DNA of 64,000 bases, from contig NZ_CP074380.1 in NCBI RefSeq assembly GCF_022695595.1, positions 6,330,001 through 6,394,000 on the forward strand, in the 5' to 3' direction. The stretch is from Streptomyces sp. MST-110588 (GTDB taxonomy: Bacteria > Actinomycetota > Actinomycetes > Streptomycetales > Streptomycetaceae). Shown here one piece after another: positions 26,978-35,814 of this stretch. The notes beneath the pieces were generated by a model. It had not been told where the DNA came from. It worked only from the letters and a program-made list of their open reading frames with translations, and searched no databases. Made by a program: the position numbers and the translations under genes. Within the stretch, counting starts at the first letter, position 1. Each line of letters opens with the position of its first letter.

Positions 26978-28275
26978 AGGGCACCTTCTTCGCGCAGGGC
27001 GGCGATCTCCGTTGCGGTGAGTCCGATGGCGGCCAGGACCTCGTCCGTGTCGGCACCGTGCGGCCGGCCGGCCCACCTGATGGCACCGGGGGTTCCGGAG
27101 AGACGAAAGAGCACGTTCTGCATACGGACCGTCCCCAGCTCCTCGTCGGGAATCCCGGTGATGGTTCCCAGGGCCCGGTACTGCTCGTCCTCCATCACAT
27201 CGCGGATGTCCTGGACGGGCGCGACCGCTGCCTCGGCTTTCTCGAACGCGGCCATCACCTCGGCCCGCCCGTGCCGGGCTATCCAGCCGCCGACCGCGGC
27301 ATCCAGCTCATCGGCGTGCCGGGCGCGCCCCGCGCCGGTGGCGAACCAAGGCTGTTCGAGGAACTCCGGCCGGCCCACCAGCCGCATGACGCGTTCGGCC
27401 ACGGACTGCGCGGAGGCCGAGACGGCCAGCCACGAGCCGTCGGCGGTGCGGTAGAGGTTGCGCGGCGCGTTGCCGGGGGTCCGGTTGCCCGTACGAGGCT
27501 GGACGTACCCGAGCTGGTCGTACCAAATGGGCTGCGCGCCGAGTACCGTCAGCATCGGCTCGATGATCGCCAGGTCCACCACCTGGCCGACGCCGGTGGT
27601 ATCACGCCCGCGCAGGGCCGCCATGACCGCGTAGGAGGTGGTCAGCGCGGCGATGGAATCGGCGAGGCCGAAGGGCGGCAGGACCGGCGGGCCGTCCGGT
27701 TCGCCGGTGATCGCAGCGAAGCCGCTCATCGCCTCGGCGAGGGTGCCGAAGCCGGGGCGGCGTGCGTACGGGCCGGACTGACCGAACGCGGTGACGCGGG
27801 CCAGCACCAGCCGGGGATTGACGGCGCGCAGCTCCGTCCAGCCCAGGCCCCACTTCTCCAAGGTGCCGGGCCGGAAGTTCTCGATCACCACGTCCGAACG
27901 CGCGGCGAGGCGCAGCAGCACGTCACGGCCGCCCGGTGTGGACAGGTTCAGGGCGATGGTCTTCTTGTTCCGCCCGAGCAGCTTCCACCACAGGCCGACG
28001 CCGTCCTTGGCGGGGCCGTGTCCACGAGCGGGATCGGGCCGGTCCGGATGCTCGACCTTGATCACTTCGGCGCCGAAGTCACCGAGCATGGTGGCGGCCA
28101 GCGGCCCCGCGAAGAGCGTGGCGAGATCGAGAACGCGTAACCCCTGGAGCGGACCGGGCCCGGCTTCAGGCCCGGCTTCGGGCCCGGCACCGGGACGGGA
28201 GCCGGGGCCGGCGGCAGAGCCGGGAACGGGCTCGGGTCCGGTCTCCGGTTCGGGAGAAAGAGGGGGAACTGTCAT
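26974..28275 (-). CDS. CaiB/BaiF family CoA transferase
   Basis: A 433-residue class III CoA transferase. LQGLRVLDLATLFAGPLAATMLGDFGAEVIKVEHP is the family opening; GRNKKTIALNLSTPGGRDVLLRL and SDVVIENFRPGTLEKWGLG carry the conserved Asp/Asn-Phe-Arg-Pro block; SGPYARRPGFGTLAEAMSG follows. The N-terminal 40 residues are Gly-Pro-Glu-Ala repeats of 12 bp each. It moves CoA between acids; the acid is unknown. The ATG overlaps the upstream ARH stop (ATGA). Pairing with a CoA lyase suggests activation then cleavage of a branched or hydroxylated acid. Confidence 0.9.
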   Translation of the reverse strand: MTVPPLSPEPETGPEPVPGSAAGPGSRPGAGPEAGPEAGPGPLQGLRVLDLATLFAGPLAATMLGDFGAEVIKVEHPDRPDPARGHGPAKDGVGLWWKLLGRNKKTIALNLSTPGGRDVLLRLAARSDVVIENFRPGTLEKWGLGWTELRAVNPRLVLARVTAFGQSGPYARRPGFGTLAEAMSGFAAITGEPDGPPVLPPFGLADSIAALTTSYAVMAALRGRDTTGVGQVVDLAIIEPMLTVLGAQPIWYDQLGYVQPRTGNRTPGNAPRNLYRTADGSWLAVSASAQSVAERVMRLVGRPEFLEQPWFATGAGRARHADELDAAVGGWIARHGRAEVMAAFEKAEAAVAPVQDIRDVMEDEQYRALGTITGIPDEELGTVRMQNVLFRLSGTPGAIRWAGRPHGADTDEVLAAIGLTATEIAALREEGAL

Positions 28276-30023
28276 GGCCGGTGTACCTCCTGCCGGTCGG
28301 TGTCGGTACGGGTGTGGGTGTGGGTGTCGGTACGGGGGCGGGTGCGGGCATCAGGGGGCGCCGGCTGGGCGACGAGGGCGGCCGTGCGCTCCGCGAGGAC
28401 GTCGAAACCGATGCCGTCCAGGCCGCCGACGGAAGTGGCCAGACGATTGCGCAGCGGCGTGGTCCAGCGGCCGGGCAGGGCGGACGGGGCGCCGGCCAGG
28501 AGACCGGTGAGTGATCCGGCCGTCGCGCCGTTGGAATCGGTGTCCCAGCCGCCGGAGACGACACGGCAGATGGCACCGGCGAAGTCGCCGTCGGCGTGGG
28601 TGAGGGCGGCGGCGAGCAGCGCGGCGTTCGGCACGACGTGCACCCAGTGGTGGTGCCCGTAGACGGTGTGCAGGCGGTCCACCACACGCGCGAAGCCGGT
28701 GGGGGAGCCGGTCGGTTCCTCCTGCGCCGTCCGGATGCCGAACCGGACGGCGTGGGCGAGCCGGGCCCGTGGCGGAACGACGGCGAGCCCTGCCCGCAGA
28801 CAGCCGTGGACGTCCGAACTCCCGCCGCCTGCCTCCGCGATGGCGGCAGCGGCGAACATCGCCCCGTACACACCGTTGGCGGTGTGGGTGAGCACGGCGT
28901 CCCGCCACGCCTCCTCCGCCGCGGCGCCCGGGTCACCCGGGTTGGTCCAGCCGAAGACGTCCGCGCGGATCAGCGCACCGATCCACTCCCGGTAGGGGTT
29001 GCGGTGCCGTGCGGTGAGCGGGGGCTCGAACCCGTCCAGCAGATTGCGGTACGCGACGCGCTCGGCGGTGAACGTACGGCCCGCCGGGAGCTGTGCCAGC
29101 CACAACCGGGCGACATCGGCGGTGCCGAAGCCATGACCGTGCCGCTGGAGGAGAAGCAGCCCCAGCAGCGGATAGTTGAGGTCGTCGTCCTCGGGCATCC
29201 CGTCGATGTTCTCGGCGAGCGAGGTGAGACGGCTGCGCCGGTTCCAGGGGTACCGGGCGGCGACGGCGGGGTCCAGCCCGGCCCCGGTGAACCAGGTGCG
29301 CAACGGCCAGTTGCCGGTGGCGCGTGCGAGGGCACGGATTCCCGCGAGCGGCAGCTTCTCCACCGGCTTGCCGAGCAGGCACCCGGCGGCCCGCCCCAGC
29401 CAGGCCGCTTCCAGCCGCTCCCGGGTCGCAGCACCGGCCAAGGGAACGGAGGTTGACGGGTCGGCGGTCGACAGCGCGGCGGTCGTCGGTGCAGTGGCTG
29501 GAGATGGAGTGACTGGGGGTGGGCTGACTGGAGACGGGGTGGTGGGAGGTGGGGCGGTCGTAGGCGCGGCGTTCAGGGGCCCGGCGGGTGGGTGTGTGGG
29601 CGAGGGCCAGGCCGGGCAGGCGGCCTTGATCGCGTCCAGGCCGGTCGGCTCGGCCGCCGCCAACGGTGAGGGAATGGCAGCCAGTTCGTCCAGCAGCCGT
29701 TCGGCCAGGGCGCGCAGGGGCAAATCCGCGGGACCGGGGGAGGCACCGGCCCGGGCGGGAGCCGGTCCACCGCCCGCCGCCAGCCAGCGGCGCTCGATCA
29801 CCGTGGCGTCCCGCCCGTCCTCGGCGGCCTGCCGCAGCTCGTGCCCGAGCAGGTCCTCGGGCTGCACCCAGGTGAGCCGTAGGGGTGTGGACGTGCGGTC
29901 CCGGGCTTCCACGTCGGGGGGCGGCCCGGCAGCGGCCGACGGCCGGGGACCGGAACCGGGTGGAGGGACGGGCGTGAAACCGGGCGGAGGGACGGGCGTG
30001 AAACCGGGCGGAGGAGGACGCAT
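28272..30023 (-). CDS. ADP-ribosylglycohydrolase-family protein 1 (longest)
   Basis: A 583-residue ARH/DraG-fold protein. The first 210 residues are divergent and Pro/Thr/Ser-rich, starting with PPGFTPVP repeats. The ARH domain begins ERLEAAWLGRAAGCLLGKPVEKLP; first metal block is GMPEDDDLNYPLLGLLLLQ; the second is VVSGGWDTDSNGATAGSLTGLLAGA, with the paired Asp residues kept. The family removes ADP-ribose or ribose-linked groups from proteins or small molecules using two Mg ions. Substrate unknown. The ATG shares one base with the upstream stop (TGATG). Confidence 0.87.
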   Translation of the reverse strand: MRPPPPGFTPVPPPGFTPVPPPGSGPRPSAAAGPPPDVEARDRTSTPLRLTWVQPEDLLGHELRQAAEDGRDATVIERRWLAAGGGPAPARAGASPGPADLPLRALAERLLDELAAIPSPLAAAEPTGLDAIKAACPAWPSPTHPPAGPLNAAPTTAPPPTTPSPVSPPPVTPSPATAPTTAALSTADPSTSVPLAGAATRERLEAAWLGRAAGCLLGKPVEKLPLAGIRALARATGNWPLRTWFTGAGLDPAVAARYPWNRRSRLTSLAENIDGMPEDDDLNYPLLGLLLLQRHGHGFGTADVARLWLAQLPAGRTFTAERVAYRNLLDGFEPPLTARHRNPYREWIGALIRADVFGWTNPGDPGAAAEEAWRDAVLTHTANGVYGAMFAAAAIAEAGGGSSDVHGCLRAGLAVVPPRARLAHAVRFGIRTAQEEPTGSPTGFARVVDRLHTVYGHHHWVHVVPNAALLAAALTHADGDFAGAICRVVSGGWDTDSNGATAGSLTGLLAGAPSALPGRWTTPLRNRLATSVGGLDGIGFDVLAERTAALVAQPAPPDARTRPRTDTHTHTRTDTDRQEVHRP

Positions 30024-31360
30024 CAGGCACCCGCAATCATCGTGAAGGCACGCTCATGGGCGTCACGGCGCTGCCGGTCCCGGGCGAAGACCTCTCGGCT
30101 GACCGCGGCGAGGGCCACGGCCGGGGCCCTCAGGTCCAGTCTGCTGGCGCGGGAGACCTCCTCGCTCCACTCCGCGGGGACCGCCCGCGCGCCCTGAAGA
30201 GCACCGACGAGCGCACCGCACATCGTGGCGATGGAGTCGCAGTCGCGCCCGTAGTTGACCGCTCCCAGGACCGTACGGCGGAAGTCGCCGCCACCGACGA
30301 GCAGCATGCCCAGAGCGATCGGCAACTCCTCGATGGAGTGGAGCCGCGAGGGCCGCCGGGCGCCCAGGGAGGGCTGACGATAAGCGGGTCCGACCGTGTC
30401 GAAGGGCGCCACGGCCTCGCGCAGCGGCCCGAGCGCGGCCTCGAAGTCCGCATACCGGGCCGCGGTGTCGCAGACCGCCTCAATGGCGGCGCGGGTGCCG
30501 TCCTTGGCGAGTAAGAGCGCGGCCTCGACCACGGAGGCGGGGCAGGCGCCCGGCTCGCAGGCCGCGGCGACCGCCGCCGCGAAGACACCGGCGGCCTCCC
30601 GCCCGTACGAGGACTGGTGCGCGCCCGCGACGTCCAGCGCCTCCGCGTAAGCCCCGGCCGGGTGACCGGCGTTGACCAGGCCGACCGGTGCCATGTACAT
30701 GGCGGCACCGCAGTTGACGACATTGCCGACGCCCGCCTCGCGCGGATCGGCATGTCCGTAGTGCAGCCGGGTCACGATCCACTTCTCGGCGAGGAAGACA
30801 CGCTGGAGCAGCAGCGCTTCGGCCTCCAGCTCCGGGATCCAGCGCGGGGTGCCGATGAGGTCGGGCACGAGGTGCTCGGCGACGGCGTACGCGTCGAGGT
30901 GGTCGCGGACCTTCTCGTAGACCCGCACCAGCGCATGGGTCATGAGGGTGTCGTCCGTGACGTGTCCGTCGCCCTTGTGGTACGGCGCGATGGGCCGGGC
31001 CGTGCGCCAGTCCTCGTGATACGGACCGACGATGCCCTGGACGCGGTGACCGTACCGTTCCACGATCTGTTCCGGGCTCCAGCCCTCGACCGGGCCGCCG
31101 AGCGCGTCCCCGACCGCGGCTCCCACCAGGCAGCCGGCCGCGCGGTCTTCAAGAGTCGGCGGTACGGACGACCGGACCCGGGCCGGTCGTCGGGTCCCGG
31201 CCGTCGGCGTGGCGGCGGCACCGGCCACCGAAGGCTGCGCACCGGCCACCGCAGGCGGCGCACCGCCGTCATCCACCGGACAGGGAGGGGGAGCCGGGTG
31301 CCCTGGTGGTGCCGAGTGGGTCCGAGGTGCCGGTTGGGTGGAGCGGTGCGGGTGTGTCAT
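30023..31360 (-). CDS. ADP-ribosylglycohydrolase-family protein 2
   Basis: A 445-residue ARH protein. After a 70-residue Pro/Ala-rich head, LEDRAAGCLVGAAVGDALGGPVEG gives the family opening; the first metal block is GHVTDDTLMTHALVRVY; the second is VNYGRDCDSIATMCGALVGALQGA. These Asp/Thr/Ser positions fit a functional binuclear Mg site. GNVVNCGAAMYMAPVGLVNAG and SSYGREAAGVFAAAVAAA are helical core segments. Start ATG 31360 overlaps the upstream stop (ATGA); the longer frame to 31639 is read-through. Confidence 0.88.
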   Translation of the reverse strand: MTHPHRSTQPAPRTHSAPPGHPAPPPCPVDDGGAPPAVAGAQPSVAGAAATPTAGTRRPARVRSSVPPTLEDRAAGCLVGAAVGDALGGPVEGWSPEQIVERYGHRVQGIVGPYHEDWRTARPIAPYHKGDGHVTDDTLMTHALVRVYEKVRDHLDAYAVAEHLVPDLIGTPRWIPELEAEALLLQRVFLAEKWIVTRLHYGHADPREAGVGNVVNCGAAMYMAPVGLVNAGHPAGAYAEALDVAGAHQSSYGREAAGVFAAAVAAACEPGACPASVVEAALLLAKDGTRAAIEAVCDTAARYADFEAALGPLREAVAPFDTVGPAYRQPSLGARRPSRLHSIEELPIALGMLLVGGGDFRRTVLGAVNYGRDCDSIATMCGALVGALQGARAVPAEWSEEVSRASRLDLRAPAVALAAVSREVFARDRQRRDAHERAFTMIAGA

Positions 31361-33087
31361 GGGGAGGTCAACTCCTCCGTCGAAGGGCTCCGGTCCCCTC
31401 GTGGCGACGCGGAGCGAAGCGGCGAGCGGACCGGAGAGGCGTGCGGGGCGGACGGTTCCGTACGGGCGAGCAGGGCGGCCAGCTCCACGAGATCGGTGCC
31501 GGCCAGCCGGGGCAGTGCGCAGCCGGACAGCGTGCGGCAGGCGGCACGCCAGGTGCCGGGAATGCCGGCGGTTCCGCCGATCGCGCCGGTCAGCGCACCG
31601 GCCAGGGCGGGCGCGGAGTCCGCGACGCGGGAGAGACACGCGGCGGCCGGCACCGCCTCGGCCACCTGTCCACCACCCGCGACCGCCAGGGCGAGCGCCA
31701 CGGGAACGGTCTCGGCCGCGGCGATGCCATAGCTGTAGACGTGGTCCACGATCCCGTGCTCCAACGCCGGTACCAGGGCGAAGGCATTGCCGGGACGACC
31801 GGGCCGGTCGGCGGCCACCTCACGGGCGAGACGTACGGCGTGCAGCGTATTGCGACGGATCTCCGTCCCCTCCGGTAGCTGGTTCAGGGCCACCGACGCA
31901 CACTCCTCGGCGTCCGCGCCATCAAGGGCCGCGGCGACCGCCGCCGCCATCGCACGGGCTCCGTGCACACCGTCGCCGTCCTGGGTGTACCGGGCGTCGA
32001 ACTCCGCCAACTCCGCGGCGGCAAGCGGCTGTCCGAGGTGGACGACGGCCAGGACACAGGCGCGTACGCAGGCCGCGTCGTCGAAGAAGTGCGGGTTGTC
32101 ATGGCCGGTGGCGGGCGGGCGCAACCCGGCGGCGAGGTTGCCCAGCCCGGCCCGTACGGAAATCCGGGCCCGCAGCGGCAGCACCGCGGATTCCACCTCG
32201 GGCGCCCGCTCGGCCGCCGCGGCCACCTCGCTCGCCAGCGCGTTCCACGCCAGGTCGATCGCCGCGCGCATCCCGCGGTCCCGGCCGGGACCGCCCGACG
32301 GCGCGCCCGCCGCCGTCAGGACGGCCTCGGCGGCGAAGGCGGCCCACTCGGCGTCGTCCGAGGGCCCCAGACGCAGCGGTTCCGGCGGCTGGTTGAGGGC
32401 GATGGGCACGGGTAGCGTCGTCGTCGCGTTCTGCTCGGCGAAGGTGTCCAGCTCGCGAGTCAGCCGACGGGTCCACTCCGGCATCCGCGCCGCCCGATGA
32501 CGTGCCGCGGGCCACCCCGCCGCGTCCCCCGCGGCCAGCCCGAGCAGCAGCCCCTCGATACGCCGCCGCTTCCCTTCCCTGCCCGCCTCTGCTTTCGCTT
32601 CCGCCTTCGCCTCACCGACCGTCCCCGCCTCCGCCTCACCGACCGTCCTCGTACCTCCTGCTACCGAAGCGGTCGTGTCCCCCGCTCCACTCACCCGGCA
32701 CGCAGCTCCCGCACCCCCTTCCACCCCCGCTTCCTCGCCCTCATCCACCACATCTGCCGCACCCGCCGCGTCGCCCCGGTCCACCGGAATCCCTGCGTCT
32801 GCCGGAGTCCCCGCATCCGTCGATGTCCCCGCATGCGTCGCGGCCTCTGAACCCGTCGGGGTCTCTGAACCTGTCGGCGTTCCCGCAACTGCCAGAGTCC
32901 GTGCTCCCGTTGGAGGCCCGGCGCCGGTCGCGCTCACCGCACCTCGTCGCTTCGCCTGGGCTCGTACCGGCTCGGCTGCAGCGGTACCCAAAGCGTTCGC
33001 GGGCCCGCCGACCGCGCCGTCACCCGACCGAGAGATCCGCGCGACGGCCGGACGCGGTGTTGCAGTGGGGGAGTGGTCGCAGGTCAT
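31357..33087 (-). CDS. ADP-ribosylglycohydrolase-family protein 3, metal site degenerate
   Basis: A 576-residue protein. The first 185 residues are low-complexity Ala/Gly/Thr-rich with hexapeptide repeats (GTPTGS, ETPTGS, GTPADA) from an 18-bp array. The ARH-like domain starts RRIEGLLLGLAAGDAAGWPAARH. The first block reads LGPSDDAEWAAFA, keeping two Asp but not the usual TDDT. The second reads LSRVADSAPALAGALTGAIGG, where family members have DxDT/DxDS. The second metal pair thus looks incomplete and hydrolase activity is doubtful. It may bind ligand or act with its paralogues. ATG 33087 overlaps the previous stop. Confidence 0.8.
   Translation of the reverse strand: MTCDHSPTATPRPAVARISRSGDGAVGGPANALGTAAAEPVRAQAKRRGAVSATGAGPPTGARTLAVAGTPTGSETPTGSEAATHAGTSTDAGTPADAGIPVDRGDAAGAADVVDEGEEAGVEGGAGAACRVSGAGDTTASVAGGTRTVGEAEAGTVGEAKAEAKAEAGREGKRRRIEGLLLGLAAGDAAGWPAARHRAARMPEWTRRLTRELDTFAEQNATTTLPVPIALNQPPEPLRLGPSDDAEWAAFAAEAVLTAAGAPSGGPGRDRGMRAAIDLAWNALASEVAAAAERAPEVESAVLPLRARISVRAGLGNLAAGLRPPATGHDNPHFFDDAACVRACVLAVVHLGQPLAAAELAEFDARYTQDGDGVHGARAMAAAVAAALDGADAEECASVALNQLPEGTEIRRNTLHAVRLAREVAADRPGRPGNAFALVPALEHGIVDHVYSYGIAAAETVPVALALAVAGGGQVAEAVPAAACLSRVADSAPALAGALTGAIGGTAGIPGTWRAACRTLSGCALPRLAGTDLVELAALLARTEPSAPHASPVRSPLRSASPRGDRSPSTEELTSP
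32786..32929. repeat. eight 18-bp tandem repeats inside ARH-family protein 3
   Basis: Eight 18-bp units start at 32786, 32804, 32822, 32840, 32858, 32876, 32894 and 32912, for example GGAGTCCCCGCATCCGTC and GGGGTCTCTGAACCTGTC. They encode hexapeptides on the reverse strand (GTPTGS, ETPTGS, GTSTDA, GTPADA). The copies differ a good deal, unlike recent slippage products. Confidence 0.8.
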
Positions 33088-34190
33088 GTGGCGGTCGCCT
33101 CCTCCAGGCATGGAGTGAGGAGGTCCGCGATGTCCAGAACGTGGTGACCCGCCATCGCCGGCAGGCAGCTCCCGCGGACGGGACCGATGAGGCGGGACCA
33201 GTCCTCCGGGACGCAACGGGCGCCGCCGAGCGCGCCCGCGAGGGCCCCGGCGACCGCCGCCGTGGTGTCGGCGTCGCGGCCCATGTTGACCGCCGTCAGT
33301 ACCGAGGCGGCGAAGTCGCCGGAGGCCGCGGCGAACGCGCCGAAGGCCAGACCGACCGCTTCGGGGGCCAGATCGGTCCACGGATAGCCGCCGACGACGA
33401 CGGCGGAGCGCACGGCCCGCTCGGTGCCGAGCTGGGTGATACCGGGGTCCAGACGGGAACGCTGGGCCGCGGCGACCGCGCGGCGCAGGGAACGGGCGGT
33501 CCAGGAGTCCTCGGGGACCACGGAGAGGGCCGCGGCGATCACGGCGTCGGTCGAGCCGGCGACCATGGCGGTGGCCACTCCGGCCGCCACCGCCCGGCCG
33601 CCGTAGATCCCCTCGCCTTCATGGCTGACCGTACCGTCGATGGAGACCAGCCTGGCGGCCTCGGCGGGCCGGCCGGCGGCGTAGACACCGAAGGGAGCGG
33701 CGCGCATGGCCAGGCCGTCGCTCCATGCGTGCCGGTGCTGGGCGGAGATGGGTGCGGCCAGTCCACGGCGCAGGTTCTCCAGCGTGCCGCGCTCGCTGAA
33801 CCCCGCGCCGCGAAAGGGACCTTCGTCCAGATCGGCGATCCATTGGTGCCAGGCCGCCTCGACGTGCGCGACGGTGAGCGCCGAGCCGTGTTCGGCCAGG
33901 ACGAGGCCGGAGAAGATGGCGTACTCGGTGTCATCCGTGCCGACCGGGTCCTCGTCCACGAACCCTTCGATACGGCCCCAGCGCCGGCGGATCTGGGACG
34001 GCTTCATGTTCTCGGCGGGGGCGCCCAGCGCGTCCCCGACGGCGAGCCCGAGCATCGCCCCGCGCGACCGCTCCCGCAGGCCGCAGGTGTCTTGGGGCAG
34101 GGACGGCACGGTACGCAGCCGGGTGCGGGGCGGAGGCGGAGGGACAGGGAAGGGCTGGGGCGGTGGTGGGGCGTGCAGTGCGCTGCTCAT
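33084..34190 (-). CDS. ADP-ribosylglycohydrolase-family protein 4
   Basis: A 368-residue ARH protein and first of the four paralogues to be transcribed. ARH opening is RSRGAMLGLAVGDALGAPAENM; first metal block is PVGTDDTEYAIFSGLVLAEHG; second is VNMGRDADTTAAVAGALAGALGGAR, so the canonical TDDT and DxDT sites are complete. This is the paralogue most like classical DraG/ARH enzymes. The N-terminal 40 residues are Pro-rich (APPPPQPFPVPPPPP). It is 171 bp downstream of the LacI gene stop; the gap holds GTGCGG/CTGCGG hexamer repeats. Confidence 0.9.
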   Translation of the reverse strand: MSSALHAPPPPQPFPVPPPPPRTRLRTVPSLPQDTCGLRERSRGAMLGLAVGDALGAPAENMKPSQIRRRWGRIEGFVDEDPVGTDDTEYAIFSGLVLAEHGSALTVAHVEAAWHQWIADLDEGPFRGAGFSERGTLENLRRGLAAPISAQHRHAWSDGLAMRAAPFGVYAAGRPAEAARLVSIDGTVSHEGEGIYGGRAVAAGVATAMVAGSTDAVIAAALSVVPEDSWTARSLRRAVAAAQRSRLDPGITQLGTERAVRSAVVVGGYPWTDLAPEAVGLAFGAFAAASGDFAASVLTAVNMGRDADTTAAVAGALAGALGGARCVPEDWSRLIGPVRGSCLPAMAGHHVLDIADLLTPCLEEATAT

Positions 34191-34361
34191 GGCGTGCCGT
34201 TCTGTCGTGCGGGTGCGGGTGCGGGTGTTACGAGTGGAGGTGCGGACGTAAGCGTGGGAATGAGCGCGACGGTGGTTGCGGCTGCGGCTGCGGCTGCGGT
34301 TCGGGTGTGGATGCGGATGCGGAAGGGAGCCGTAGGACGGAGGGAGGGGAGGGGGCCGCGC
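34191..34361. repeat. hexamer repeats between lacI-type gene and ARH 4
   Basis: GTGCGG units at about 34209-34228 and GGCTGC units at about 34277-34300, then GGTGTGGATGCGGATGCGG. These are simple six-base repeats and no terminator-like hairpin is evident, so the operon may continue from the regulator gene. Confidence 0.6.
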
Positions 34362-35408
34362 TCACGGAGCGGCGCCGGCCGGGGCGGAAGAGGCCCGTAT
34401 CACCAGGCGCGGAGCCACCGTCTCGCGGCGGGCGGGTGCCCTGGGCCCCTCGGCGGGTTCCCGAAGGCGGTCCAGGAGCATGCGCGCCGCGATCCGCCCG
34501 CGTTCGGCCGAGCCGAGGTCCACACTTGTCAGAGGCGGCCAGCCGGCCCGCGCCAGGACGGTGTCGTCCATCCCGACGACCGCCACATCGTCCGGTATGG
34601 ACAGGCCCCGGGTGTGCAGCGCCTGACAAGCACCGAGCGCCAGTTGGTCGTTGGCGCAGAAGACGGCGTCGAGGCCGGTACGGCGGTCCAGCAGGTGGTG
34701 CACGGCCGCCGAACCCGCCTCGATGGTGAACTGCGTGGTCTCCACCAGAGCAGGGTCGAGCCCGAGGCCGCAGGAGGCCAGACCGGTGCGGTAGCCCAGG
34801 GCGCGGTTGCGGCCGGGCACCGTGTCCGCGGGACCGTTGACGAAGGCGATGCGCCGCCGCCCGCTCTCCACCAGATGACGTACGGCCGCCTCGGCGCCCC
34901 TGGCGGAGTCGGCGCGGACGCTGTCCACCGGCCCGCGGCCCGCGGGGTCGTCCGGCAGCGAGCCGATGACCACGACGGGCCGGGCCGCGGTGGCCAGCGC
35001 GTCCAGATGCCGGGGCGTGATGCGGATCGGGCACAGGATCAGCCCGTCGCTCGTACGGTCCGCCAGGCTGCGCAGCACGGCCAGTTCGTCCGCCACGACC
35101 GCGTCGGTGGAGTGCAGGAGGAGCCGGTACCCCTCGGCTCTGGTGGCGGCCTGTATCTCACGGACCATCGAGACGTAGACCGGGTTGCCGATGTCCTGCA
35201 TGGCGAAGGTGAGCTGCATCGAGCGGCCTCCCTTGAGCGAGCGGGCCACCGCGTTGGCGACATAGCCCAGTTCGGCCGCCGCCTTCTCCACCCGGCTGAC
35301 CGTATCGGGCCTGGCCGCCCGGCCGTTGAGTACCCGGGAGACCGAGGCGATGGAGACCCCGGCCCGCTCGGCGATCGTCTCCACGGTGGGAGATTCGTTC
35401 GTCGTCAT
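34362..35408 (-). CDS. LacI-family transcriptional regulator
   Basis: A 348-residue repressor-type protein. The DNA-binding domain is TVETIAERAGVSIASVSRVLNG (about residues 9-30) with the hinge helix segment NAVARSLKGGRS. The sugar-binding-protein-like core shows LTFAMQDIGNPVYVSMVREIQ, DGLILCPIRITPRHLDAL, VFCANDQLALGACQALHTRG and DVAVVGMDDTVLARAGWPPLTSVD. Ligand likely a sugar, nucleoside or phosphorylated derivative. ATG 35408 (MTTNESP) is preferred to 35441 because the HTH then starts near residue 9. A CG-centred operator lies about 150 bp upstream. Confidence 0.9.
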   Translation of the reverse strand: MTTNESPTVETIAERAGVSIASVSRVLNGRAARPDTVSRVEKAAAELGYVANAVARSLKGGRSMQLTFAMQDIGNPVYVSMVREIQAATRAEGYRLLLHSTDAVVADELAVLRSLADRTSDGLILCPIRITPRHLDALATAARPVVVIGSLPDDPAGRGPVDSVRADSARGAEAAVRHLVESGRRRIAFVNGPADTVPGRNRALGYRTGLASCGLGLDPALVETTQFTIEAGSAAVHHLLDRRTGLDAVFCANDQLALGACQALHTRGLSIPDDVAVVGMDDTVLARAGWPPLTSVDLGSAERGRIAARMLLDRLREPAEGPRAPARRETVAPRLVIRASSAPAGAAP

Positions 35409-35814
35409 GCTTCTCACCCCTCTACGCGCACACGGACCCACACCGCCCGTGCCGCGTCATTCCGCGCTGCGCCATTCCGTGCTGTGTCATCCGTGCCGTG
35501 CCGCGCCGGTCCTGACGCCCAGCGTCCGGTCCGTCCGCAGCCGCTGCCGAAGCTCCTGCTGAAAACGTTTACAGGATGCGGGAGTTGAACCCCTGACCAC
35601 ACTGCGGTTTCCCGCACTTTTGCTTACGGTTTTCCGCAGTGCGCGAGGGTGTGATCGGGATCTCAGCCCGCCCGTCGCGATAAAACCGCAGGTCAGCGTG
35701 GTAAGTACGGCCTTCCTTGCTAGCGGCGGAGGGTAATTCGCGCATAGATTCGCGTCGTTGGAGGGGGAAGCGCCGCCATCGGCCCACACCTCGTTGAAGG
35801 GAGAAGGTCCCTAT
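35409..35814. other. regulatory gap between the LacI gene and the VIT gene
   Basis: About 400 bp between divergent genes. It holds the operator at 35560, and an inverted repeat CACTGCGG (35600-35607)/CCGCAGTG (35634-35641) enclosing an AT-richer 26-bp stretch. Base composition is lower in GC than in the genes. GGGAGAAGG at about 35800 is the ribosome site of the VIT gene. Confidence 0.5.
35560..35573. promoter_or_regulatory. LacI-family operator with central CG
   Basis: TGAAAACGTTTACA is nearly perfectly palindromic around a central CG (core AAACGTTT, ends TG/CA), the classic operator type for LacI/GalR regulators. It lies 152 bp upstream of the LacI-type start, so autoregulation and control of the ARH operon are inferred. 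Confidence 0.65.

Noticed and set aside
32502..35588. A 1028-codon + strand frame opposite the ARH and LacI genes.
   Set aside because: Antisense to four genes with intact family motifs; Arg/Gly/Val-rich and without domains.
35575..35600. A tRNA T-arm-like sequence on the reverse strand (GGGGTTCAACTCCC), as from a tRNA attachment site.
   Set aside because: The stem has a mismatch and no acceptor, anticodon or D arm can be built next to it; no integrase is near.
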